From Clostridium thailandense (GTDB taxonomy: Bacteria; Bacillota; Clostridia; Clostridiales; Clostridiaceae), in assembly GCF_019207025.1 (NCBI RefSeq), contig NZ_JAEEGC010000118.1:1-35938 (forward strand): a stretch of DNA of 35,938 nucleotides. The letters run 5' to 3'. The position numbers and the translations under genes were made by a program. This document shows, piece after piece, positions 29,327-35,938 of the stretch (position 1 is its first letter; every line of letters starts with the position of its first letter). Under the pieces are notes generated by a model, which searched no databases, was not told the DNA's origin, and saw nothing but the letters and a program-made list of their open reading frames with translations.

Positions 29327-30457
29327 TTAAGCTCTCCCACCCCACTGCTCTAGCTTCTGTTTTTTATATTCTGCAAAATAATCACCATCAATAGCATTCC
29401 TTATTTCTTTCATAAGATTGTTATAGAAATAAAGATTATGCAAAACACAAAGTCTCATAGCAAGCATTTCTTTTGCCTTAAACAAATGCCTTATGTAAGC
29501 TCTTGAATAGTGTCTACATGTAGGACACTGACAGCCTTCATCTATTGGATTGCTATCAAGCTCAAATTTAGCATTCATTAAATTAATTTTGCCTTCTTTT
29601 GTGAAAACATGACCATGTCTTCCGTTCCTTGCTGGAAGTACACAATCAAAAAAATCTACTCCGCGTTCTACTGCCTCTAGTATATTGCTTGGTATTCCAA
29701 CACCCATTAAATATATAGGTTTATCTTCTGGAAGGTGTGGAACTACAGAATCTATAATTCTATACATTTCTTCATGAGTTTCACCAACTGCTAGACCTCC
29801 TATTGCATATCCATCAAGATTCATCTGTGTTATTTCCTTGGCATGTTCTATCCTTATATCTTCATAGACACCACCTTGATTTATACCAAAAAGCATCTGC
29901 TTTTTATTAATAGTATCTGGGAGTGAATTTAATCTATCCATTTCATCTTTACATCTTTGAAGCCATCTTGTCGTCCTAGCTACAGATTTTTCAACATAGT
30001 CTCTTGGAGATGGATTAGGTATACATTCATCAAAGGCCATAGCTATAGTTGAGGCCAAGTTGCTTTGTATCTTCATACTCTCCTCTGGACCCATAAATAT
30101 TCTTTTTCCATCTATATGTGAATTAAAGTACACACCCTCTTCTTTGATTTTTCTCATTTGAGATAAAGAAAACACTTGAAATCCACCTGAGTCTGTTAAT
30201 ATAGGTCTATCCCAGTTCATGAATTTATGCAATCCACCCATTTTGCTAACTACTTCATCACCTGGTCTCAAGTGAAGATGATATGTATTAGAAAGCTCAA
30301 CTTGACATCCTATTTCTTTTAAATCCATACTAGATACAGCACCCTTTATAGCTGCTAAAGTTCCAACATTCATAAATACTGGTGTCTGCACTGTTCCATG
30401 AGGTGTAGTAAACTGACCTCTTCTAGCATTTCCAGACTTCTTTAGTAACTTATACAT
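29327..30457 (-). CDS. tgt: Queuine tRNA-ribosyltransferase
   Basis: 376 aa. Substrate-pocket motif TDSGGFQVFSLSQMRKI starts at about residue 88, with the general Asp at 89. The nucleophile is Asp271 in FFDCVLPARNGRHGH. The zinc site is Cys309, Cys311, Cys314 (CQCPTCRHYSRAY) and His340. It exchanges guanine-34 of GUN anticodons for preQ1, which QueA then converts. It follows queA by 23 bases in the ruvA-ruvB-queA-tgt operon. The length is normal. AGGAGTG precedes the ATG. Confidence 0.97.
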   Translation of the reverse strand: MYKLLKKSGNARRGQFTTPHGTVQTPVFMNVGTLAAIKGAVSSMDLKEIGCQVELSNTYHLHLRPGDEVVSKMGGLHKFMNWDRPILTDSGGFQVFSLSQMRKIKEEGVYFNSHIDGKRIFMGPEESMKIQSNLASTIAMAFDECIPNPSPRDYVEKSVARTTRWLQRCKDEMDRLNSLPDTINKKQMLFGINQGGVYEDIRIEHAKEITQMNLDGYAIGGLAVGETHEEMYRIIDSVVPHLPEDKPIYLMGVGIPSNILEAVERGVDFFDCVLPARNGRHGHVFTKEGKINLMNAKFELDSNPIDEGCQCPTCRHYSRAYIRHLFKAKEMLAMRLCVLHNLYFYNNLMKEIRNAIDGDYFAEYKKQKLEQWGGRA

Positions 30458-30480
30458 TTAAACACTCCTTTTAGATATTA

Positions 30481-31506
30481 TTACTTAATAAACATAGCAT
30501 CTCCAAAACTAAAAAATCTATATTTATCCTTAACTGCCATTTCATAAGCATTCATTGTATTACTTTTTCCAGCTAAAGCACTTACTAACATTATTAAAGT
30601 AGATTGTGGAAGATGAAAATTAGTAATAAGATTATCAACTACCTTGTACTTATATCCCGGGTATATAAATATATCCGTCCATCCTGATTGTTCTCTTACT
30701 CTCCCATTCTCATCACCTATAGTTTCTAACGTTCTACTGGACGTAGTTCCTACAGCTATTACTCTCTTTCCATTTTCTTTAGCACTATTTATTAAGTCTG
30801 CCGTTTCTTTGGACATACTGTAATATTCTGAGTGCATATTGTGTTCCTCTATATTTTCAACTTTAACAGGTCTGAAGGTTCCAAGCCCTACATGTAATGT
30901 TAAAAATGCTAGTCTAACACCCTTTTCTTTAATTTTTTCTAAAAGTTTCTCTGTAAAATGCAATCCAGCAGTAGGTGCAGCTGCAGATCCTTGTTCTTTT
31001 GAATACACAGTTTGATACATTTCCTTATCTTCTAATTTTTCTTTTATATAGGGAGGCAAAGGCATTTGTCCTAATTTATCAAGAACCTCTTCAAATATAC
31101 CTTCATATTCAAATTTAACTATTCTGTTCCCTTCTTCTCCTATTCCTATAACTTCTGCCCTAAGTTCTCTATTACCAAACATAAACTTCGCTCCAATTTG
31201 AGCTCTCTTACCTGGCTTAACTAAAGTTTCCCAACTATCAGCATCAATTCTTTTTAATAGTAGAAACTCCATCTTGCCACCAGTATCTTCCTTTTCACCA
31301 ATAAGTCTTGCTGGAAGCACTCTTGTATCATTTAAAACAAGACAATCTCCACTATCTAAGTATTCAATTATATCTCTGAATATCTTATGTTCAATCTCTC
31401 CTGTCTTTTTATCTAATACCATTAGTCTTGCTTCATCTCTCTTTTCGATTGGATGTTGAGCAATTAACTCTTCTGGTAAATAAAAATCAAAATCTGTAAC
31501 TTTCAA
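30481..31506 (-). CDS. queA: S-adenosylmethionine:tRNA ribosyltransferase-isomerase
   Basis: 341 aa from a TTG start at 31504-31506, giving [17 protein letters not shown], the usual QueA N-terminus, 9 bases after GGAGG. An ATG three codons upstream touches the ribosome site directly, so TTG is preferred; the longer reading remains possible. Motifs are [46 protein letters not shown] and [13 protein letters not shown]. The enzyme transfers the ribose part of SAM to preQ1-tRNA to give epoxyqueuosine. It lies between ruvB (48-base gap) and tgt. Confidence 0.96.
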   Translation of the reverse strand: MKVTDFDFYLPEELIAQHPIEKRDEARLMVLDKKTGEIEHKIFRDIIEYLDSGDCLVLNDTRVLPARLIGEKEDTGGKMEFLLLKRIDADSWETLVKPGKRAQIGAKFMFGNRELRAEVIGIGEEGNRIVKFEYEGIFEEVLDKLGQMPLPPYIKEKLEDKEMYQTVYSKEQGSAAAPTAGLHFTEKLLEKIKEKGVRLAFLTLHVGLGTFRPVKVENIEEHNMHSEYYSMSKETADLINSAKENGKRVIAVGTTSSRTLETIGDENGRVREQSGWTDIFIYPGYKYKVVDNLITNFHLPQSTLIMLVSALAGKSNTMNAYEMAVKDKYRFFSFGDAMFIK

Positions 31507-31554
31507 ATTTTTCATCCTCCATTTCACTCATCCTGTGTAATTATAAAAGTTCTT

Positions 31555-32616
31555 TTAATCAATATTTTCTTTATTGTCAAAAACAGAAAATTGATTCCCT
31601 GATTTATTATTAATATTAGAAGACTTTCTAATCCTATTCAAATGTTTGTAGGCAATGTCTGAAACTACTCTTCCCCTTGGTGTTCTAATTATAAAACCTT
31701 TTTGAAGAAGATAAGGTTCGTATACATCTTGTATTGTATCAAGCTCCTCACCAACAAAATAAGATAAAGTTTCTATCCCTACTGGTCCTCCATTGAAATT
31801 ATCGATTATAGCGGTTAAAATTTTATTATCTATACTATCGAACCCTTCTTTATCTACATCTAACAATTCTAAGGCTTCTCTTGCAATACTTAAATCTACA
31901 GTTCCATTTCCTTTAACCTCTGAATAATCCCTAACCCTCTTTAACAATCTGTTCGCTATTCTTGGAGTTCCTCTAGACCTTTTCCCTATTTCAATCGCTG
32001 CTTCACTATGTATTTCTACATTAAGTATTTTTCCAGATCTCACTATAATTTCTTTTAACTCGTCATCTTCATAATATTCCATCGGGCATAACACCCCAAA
32101 TCTATCTCTTAGTGGCGACGTCAAAAGTCCAACCCTAGTCGTTGCTCCGATTAAGGTAAACTTAGCTAAATCAAGTCTTATAGATTTTGCTGATGCTCCT
32201 TTTCCTATTATAATATCTAGAGAATAATCTTCCATTGCAGGATATAAGATTTCTTCAACATTTCTGTTTAATCTATGTATCTCATCTATAAACAGCACAT
32301 CATTATCATTTAAACTCGTAAGAATCGCTGCTAGATCTCCTGCCCTTTCAATAGCAGGTCCAGATGTAACCTTTAAAGTTCCTCCCATTTCCACAGCTAT
32401 TATATTAGCTAAGGTAGTTTTTCCGAGTCCAGGAGGTCCGTAAAGCAATACATGATCCAATGCTTCTTTTCTTTTTTTAGCTGCTTCTATAAATATTTTC
32501 AACTTCTCTTTTACTTTTTTTTGTCCAATATATTCGTTAATTCTTTTAGGTCTTAAACTATATTCATTATCTTTATCTTCCTCTATATTTGCAGGTGTTA
32601 CAATCCTACTTTCCAT
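31555..32616 (-). CDS. ruvB: Holliday junction branch migration helicase RuvB
   Basis: 353 aa. Walker A is [11 protein letters not shown] (60-70), Walker B is [11 protein letters not shown] (107-117), and the sensor 1 region is [20 protein letters not shown]. The C-terminal winged helix is [20 protein letters not shown] and [16 protein letters not shown]. Hexameric rings drive branch migration with RuvA. The C-terminal 20 residues after RKSSNI are an Asn/Asp-rich tail beyond the usual domain. Follows ruvA by 17 bases. Confidence 0.98.
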   Translation of the reverse strand: MESRIVTPANIEEDKDNEYSLRPKRINEYIGQKKVKEKLKIFIEAAKKRKEALDHVLLYGPPGLGKTTLANIIAVEMGGTLKVTSGPAIERAGDLAAILTSLNDNDVLFIDEIHRLNRNVEEILYPAMEDYSLDIIIGKGASAKSIRLDLAKFTLIGATTRVGLLTSPLRDRFGVLCPMEYYEDDELKEIIVRSGKILNVEIHSEAAIEIGKRSRGTPRIANRLLKRVRDYSEVKGNGTVDLSIAREALELLDVDKEGFDSIDNKILTAIIDNFNGGPVGIETLSYFVGEELDTIQDVYEPYLLQKGFIIRTPRGRVVSDIAYKHLNRIRKSSNINNKSGNQFSVFDNKENID

Positions 32617-32633
32617 AAGCTATCCCACCATTT

Positions 32634-33227
32634 CTAACTCATCAAAAATTTTAATGAATTTTTTATTATACTTTCTAAAGAATCTCTCTTATCGACAGCT
32701 TCTAAAGCTTTTTGTGCTTCTTTTTCCGAATATCCCAATGCAACAAGTGCTTCTAGTGCCTCTGAAACATTCTCCTTTTTTTCTTCTATATTATCTTCCA
32801 TGTTCTCTATAGATACGAGTTCATCTGTCTTTATTTTATCTTTAAGTTCCAATATAATTCTTTGTGCCATCTTTTTCCCTATACCTGGAGCCTTTATTAT
32901 AGTTTTTTCGTCTCCAGACAGAATAGCATACTTCAAATTATTTACATTGCTTATAGATAACAATGAAAGTGCTGCCTTAGCACCCACTCCATTTATGGTT
33001 AAAAATAATTTAAACATATTAAGTTCTTCTCTAGTTAGAAATCCATACAATCCAATAAAGTCTTCTCTTACAATTTGTTGAAGATAAATCAGAACTTCCT
33101 CTCCATTTTTGGGGAGCTTTGCTAAAGTACTTCCTGAAGTATATATCTTATATCCCACTCCATTATTTTCAATTACTATGTAATCTCTGTACATTCCCTC
33201 ATAAATTCCTTTTATATATTCATACAT
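32634..33227 (-). CDS. ruvA: Holliday junction branch migration protein RuvA
   Basis: 197 aa. The N-terminal OB fold is MYEYIKGIYEGMYRDYIVIE, with REDFIGLYGFLTREELNMFK. Two helix-hairpin-helix motifs follow: LFLTINGVGAKAALSLLS (about 73-90) and KAPGIGKKMAQRIILELKDK (about 112-132). The C-terminal RuvB-binding UBA-like domain has EALEALVALGYSEKEAQKAL (about 153-172). It forms a tetramer that holds the four-way junction. It is the first gene of the operon, about 150 bases downstream of the bofC-like gene's terminator. No ruvC is within the window; in some clostridia it lies upstream. Confidence 0.97.
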   Translation of the reverse strand: MYEYIKGIYEGMYRDYIVIENNGVGYKIYTSGSTLAKLPKNGEEVLIYLQQIVREDFIGLYGFLTREELNMFKLFLTINGVGAKAALSLLSISNVNNLKYAILSGDEKTIIKAPGIGKKMAQRIILELKDKIKTDELVSIENMEDNIEEKKENVSEALEALVALGYSEKEAQKALEAVDKRDSLESIIKNSLKFLMS

Positions 33228-33364
33228 AGTATTTCCTCCAAAATTTAAATAAATATGAAACTCCTTCTCCTGCCGTCAAATGAGTAAGCGATCATCTCAA
33301 AATCATAGATTTTAGATGCCTGCTTATATTACTTTACCATTTAACTAAGTTTAATTCAAGTAAA

Positions 33365-33403
33365 CAAAAAAACCTTAAAGACTATTATTCGTAGTCCTCA
33401 AGG
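33365..33403 (-). terminator. Terminator overlapping the end of the bofC-like gene
   Basis: On the minus strand CCTTGAGGACTA pairs with TAGTCTTTAAGG (G-U pairs included), followed by T7. The stop codon of the gene is in the loop, so the last four codons form one arm. Confidence 0.88.
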
Positions 33404-33993
33404 CGTGCTTCTGCATCTTCCCGAGTATCACATTGAAAATATTTATCACCTTTATTTAAAAGTTGAATATCTGCTTGCTTTAATTTATCAATTTTAATAT
33501 CTGTTATATCTCTTTTTTCATTTTCTATAAACATATTACCATCTTTGTCAGTTTTATAGATAGCAACATATCCATCTTTTATGCCTAGTACATATTTATT
33601 TGGAGCATAGCTATCAACCTTTTTCATTAAAACAACTTGAGAAGAATTTATGCTTTGTACCTCATATCCATCATTCTTGTATATTGCTTCAACATCATCT
33701 TTCTTCTTTCCAGCTAAACTTCCAACTGATTCTTCTTTTTCGACAATAACATCTCCACTCTTGCTATACTGAACTTTAAATAATATAGTAGAATCACGCG
33801 CAACTATTAAATCATTATTAGAGTTCGTAGCTAAGCTCCCCATCTCTTTATCTTTATTACTACTATTCATTTTATAATTATTATTCCTGATACCTATAGT
33901 TTTTAGTTTATTTATACATATATAATAGCTTAGACTAAATATTGAAATAGTTAAAAATACTAATAAAAAAGTTCTTTTTTTCCTCTTATCCAT
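33385..33993 (-). CDS. BofC-like protein, membrane-anchored
   Basis: 202 aa from the ATG at 33991-33993 (MDKRKKRTFLLVFLTISIFS), behind AGGAGGG. One N-terminal membrane helix or uncleaved signal (about 8-25) is followed by a Ser/Asn-rich linker. Domain one (about 57-115) has TILFKVQYSKSGDVIVEKEE. A C-terminal domain (about 120-202) with NKYVLGIKDGYVAIYK and the tail KYFQCDTREDAEARLEDYE fits the BofC C-terminal domain. In Bacillus BofC lies in the forespore-mother cell space and blocks premature SpoIVB signalling to SigK. bofC near ruvA is the same neighbourhood as in B. subtilis. Clostridial versions may have another role. Confidence 0.75.
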   Translation of the reverse strand: MDKRKKRTFLLVFLTISIFSLSYYICINKLKTIGIRNNNYKMNSSNKDKEMGSLATNSNNDLIVARDSTILFKVQYSKSGDVIVEKEESVGSLAGKKKDDVEAIYKNDGYEVQSINSSQVVLMKKVDSYAPNKYVLGIKDGYVAIYKTDKDGNMFIENEKRDITDIKIDKLKQADIQLLNKGDKYFQCDTREDAEARLEDYE

Positions 33994-34151
33994 AATATCC
34001 CTCCTAGTGAACATTATGGACAATTATTCTTTTATTATTCACATTTCTTACATTTAATATCAAATTTAGCTTTAAAAATATTATAGTAATAAAAACATTC
34101 ATTAATGAAACAATAAATATATAATATCATTAACATATTGGAGGTATACAT

Positions 34152-34403
34152 ATGAAACAAAAATATTCAGTAATAATTGAAGATAAAAAAAGTTCCTGCA
34201 CTGTTAAACAAGTAAGCCAAAACACCTATGATCAAATACACAATATGATAAAAAATGGTGCTGATGACATGAAAATACTGAATAGTCTTACAGAAATAAC
34301 TACCACTGAAGATAACATCGTATTAAGTGGAGTTAGTACAAATGAGGCTATAGGCTATGTTTCTGATTCAGGTCAAAATTATGTTATAGTACATTCAATA
34401 TAA
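34152..34403 (+). CDS. Hypothetical protein, 83 aa
   Basis: The plus-strand ATG follows GGAGGT by 7 bases, with TATAAT (about 34122) upstream as a possible -10. The product begins MKQKYSVIIEDKKSSCTVKQ and ends with YVSDSGQNYVIVHSI. Predicted alternating strands at both ends and a helix in the middle (about 22-45: SQNTYDQIHNMIKNGADDMK) suggest a small alpha/beta fold. No signal, one Cys. Not recognised. It is transcribed away from the bofC-like gene; the two starts are 158 bases apart. Confidence 0.6.
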   Translation: MKQKYSVIIEDKKSSCTVKQVSQNTYDQIHNMIKNGADDMKILNSLTEITTTEDNIVLSGVSTNEAIGYVSDSGQNYVIVHSI

Positions 34404-34436
34404 GTTTGATTTATAAACAAGGAGTTGTCGCACTAT

Positions 34437-34470
34437 AAAAAAACACACCAGAAAGTTAACTTTCAGCGGT
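34437..34470 (-). terminator. Terminator between the 83 aa gene and the chemoreceptor gene
   Basis: The palindrome GAAAGTTAACTTTC (34451-34464), with outer CC/GG pairs, is followed on the minus strand by GTGTGTTTTTTT. It is enclosed in a weaker outer stem (about 34423-34436 with 34479-34494), so the whole has a cruciform look. It probably ends the chemoreceptor transcript about 100 bases past its stop. Confidence 0.65.
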
Positions 34471-34566
34471 TCTTATATATAGTTCGGCAGCCCCTTTCCT
34501 CTCAATATAATAATCCCAATAATGATCTCAATTTTATCGTCTTTTTTCTATAATTATATACATAGT

Positions 34567-35613
34567 CTATTTATGAAACTTTGCTAGACTAGTTAATTCA
34601 TTTGATATAACCGCAACTTCATGTAAACTTACATTAACTTCCTCAATAGCTGCTGATTGCTTCTCAGTAGTTTCTAATGTTGAATTTGATGTTTCAACTG
34701 TTTTATCCACAGAATCTTGTATTTTATTAGTAAGTTCTGATATTTTCAAGGCTGTATTCTTTGAGTTTTCCGATAGTTTTCTTATTTCTGCTGCAACTAC
34801 TCCAAATCCTCTTCCTGCATCACCAGCCCTTGCTGCTTCTATTGCAGCATTTAACCCTAACATTTTTGTCTGATCCGCAATACTTTTTATTGAATCTAAT
34901 ATGGAATTAATTTCTACAGATATTTTTTTCACATTAATAATTTCTTTACTTAAAGCATGTTGATTGTTTATAACATTAACTGACCCTGCCGCCAATTCTT
35001 CCATTTTTGATGAAATCTGGCTAAAACTTTCTGATAACACCTGTGATGTATTTTTTAATTTTAATTCCTCATATCCTATTCTTGAAAGTGAGTTTGCGAC
35101 AATATATAAAACTTCTGCGGCTGCCTTTATGTTTTTTTCTGTTGTAACCTTTACTTTGTTTACTGCCTTTATATATCCATCTTCACTAACACCTATTTCT
35201 TTTGCAGTTTTTCTATATATTGCTTCATCTGGAGAAGATGTCAAGATTTGTCCACCTAGAATTGTTCCGATTTGTTTTCCATTGACTATTATTGGAGCTG
35301 CAAAATCTATTAGACCCGCATGGCAAGTATAAACGTATGGCTTTCCTGTTCTTGTAGCCTCTTCTCCACCTCTTTTATGTGACTGTGCGCACCTATTATC
35401 ACCTATCTTAGTAGAATGAGTAAAATCCATACAAAAGCTTGTATATGAACTTGGTTTAGTTACAGGATTACCATGGGTGTCTACAGTCACACTTGCTATA
35501 TCCATGCTTTCTGCAAAATTGTCTTGAAATCTTTGCAGCACATCAATATCGATAAGATCTTTTATTTCAAGTGAATCTATATCAATATTATTACTATCAA
35601 CAACTTTTAACAT
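34567..35613 (-). CDS. Soluble chemoreceptor with PocR sensory domain
   Basis: 348 aa without membrane helices. The N-terminal PocR domain (about 15-175) has [20 protein letters not shown] and [20 protein letters not shown], with Cys61, Cys75, Cys97 and His98 at the conserved Cys/His positions. PocR domains bind small organic ligands such as diols or hydrocarbon derivatives. The C-terminal part is a methyl-accepting chemotaxis signalling domain with the hairpin tip [19 protein letters not shown] and [13 protein letters not shown] (about 245-282), shorter than in full receptors and without a HAMP domain. It likely senses a cytoplasmic metabolite and signals to CheA. GGGGG upstream; monocistronic. 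Confidence 0.93.
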   Translation of the reverse strand: MLKVVDSNNIDIDSLEIKDLIDIDVLQRFQDNFAESMDIASVTVDTHGNPVTKPSSYTSFCMDFTHSTKIGDNRCAQSHKRGGEEATRTGKPYVYTCHAGLIDFAAPIIVNGKQIGTILGGQILTSSPDEAIYRKTAKEIGVSEDGYIKAVNKVKVTTEKNIKAAAEVLYIVANSLSRIGYEELKLKNTSQVLSESFSQISSKMEELAAGSVNVINNQHALSKEIINVKKISVEINSILDSIKSIADQTKMLGLNAAIEAARAGDAGRGFGVVAAEIRKLSENSKNTALKISELTNKIQDSVDKTVETSNSTLETTEKQSAAIEEVNVSLHEVAVISNELTSLAKFHK

Positions 35614-35938
35614 AAAATTTCCCCCAATATAAACTTATTTTTATGCACCATAATTTTCAGGTTACTAATTTATAGTATGCATATTTCCTAGTTTCAACAT
35701 TTCTAAACAATAAATTAATATTATATATTTCGTTTGGATACAATACTACTTTAGTTTGCAGTTTATTTTTCTTTTAAATCTAAATATCGAAATTATACAC
35801 ATAATAATAATACCCTTAAATGCGGGTAAATCTATACACACACTTAAAGGTATTATTATAAAAAACATATATATTTATATATTATTATATCTAGACCCGA
35901 AAACTATTAATACATACTAGCCTTCAAATCCTTCTGGG
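35614..35938. other. Gene-free right end with one long hairpin
   Basis: No intact gene is seen. An inverted repeat with arms AATAATACCCTTAA (35806-35819) and TTAAAGGTATTATT (35844-35857), joined by one G-U pair, has a 24-base loop and no clear T run, so its role as a terminator is uncertain. At the extreme edge an open minus frame of six codons (PEGFEG) ends at TAG 35917-35919; it may be the tail of a gene lying outside the window. Confidence 0.45.

Noticed and set aside
34423..34494. Possible structured regulatory RNA (riboswitch or small RNA) around the cruciform-like sequence
   Set aside because: No known riboswitch core was recognised, and its position and T run are explained by a terminator of the chemoreceptor gene.
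35917..35938. C-terminal tail (PEGFEG) of a gene at the right edge
   Set aside because: Six codons are too few to support a gene; only mentioned in the right-end entry.
1..35938. CRISPR array, tRNA or rRNA genes, complete insertion sequences
   Set aside because: No regularly spaced repeats, cloverleaf-like sequences, rRNA motifs or intact transposase frames were seen by reading both strands.

Overview
The window looks like chromosome of a low-G+C, spore-forming Clostridium (sensu stricto). The reasons are A+T-rich DNA, strong GGAGG-type ribosome sites, two alpha/beta-type SASP genes, an SspH-type gene, a Spo0E-like gene and a BofC-like gene, the SCIFF ranthipeptide pair, and a housekeeping gene order shared with other Firmicutes. 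Nearly every gene is on the minus strand.

Region 1 (about 1-5700) is an accessory and decayed area. It holds a possible phage portal N-terminus at the left edge, two unrelated SAM methyltransferases, an Asp/Glu-racemase-family gene, and several broken genes: a small-terminase-like piece, a truncated group II intron reverse transcriptase, an internally deleted DUF1016 nuclease, a decayed membrane protein and a frameshifted plus-strand ORF. Three diverged copies of one intergenic element (conserved block plus hairpin) each lie just 3' of an accessory gene in the same orientation, a cassette-like layout.

Region 2 (5723-8072) is an ABC exporter: permease, ATPase and MerR-type regulator, with ATGA start/stop overlaps and a MerR-like promoter with a 19-bp spacer.

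Region 3 (8270-13605) is an island of small, mostly single-gene units linked to sporulation: Spo0E-like phosphatase, two SASPs, SspH-like, DUF2512 membrane protein, MEDS-domain and NUDIX proteins, and many 44-68 aa proteins, several too short for ordinary ORF calling. Three of the tiny proteins (10765-10914, 12715-12858, 12873-13031) align without gaps and appear to be an unnamed paralogous family with a possible helix-turn-helix-like core. Several genes here end in long, nearly perfect hairpins.

Region 4 (13802-15719, plus strand) has a TIGR00300 (LOR/SDH, ornithine-cyclodeaminase-like) protein and a DUF6483-like protein. A structured RNA that fits 6S RNA follows aspS at 15781-15955.

Region 5 (16047-33993) is the conserved core: bofC-like, ruvA, ruvB, queA, tgt, yajC, TIGR04086 membrane protein, SCIFF peptide (scfA) and its radical SAM maturase (scfB), secD, secF, a recJ-like gene, apt, relA, dtd, an MBL-fold hydrolase, hemZ and aspS. 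The recJ-position gene is short and has lost several catalytic metal ligands. The right end has an 83 aa unknown gene and a soluble PocR-domain chemoreceptor.

No tRNA or rRNA gene, CRISPR array or complete insertion sequence was seen. Homology calls come from reading the translated sequence, not from a database search.
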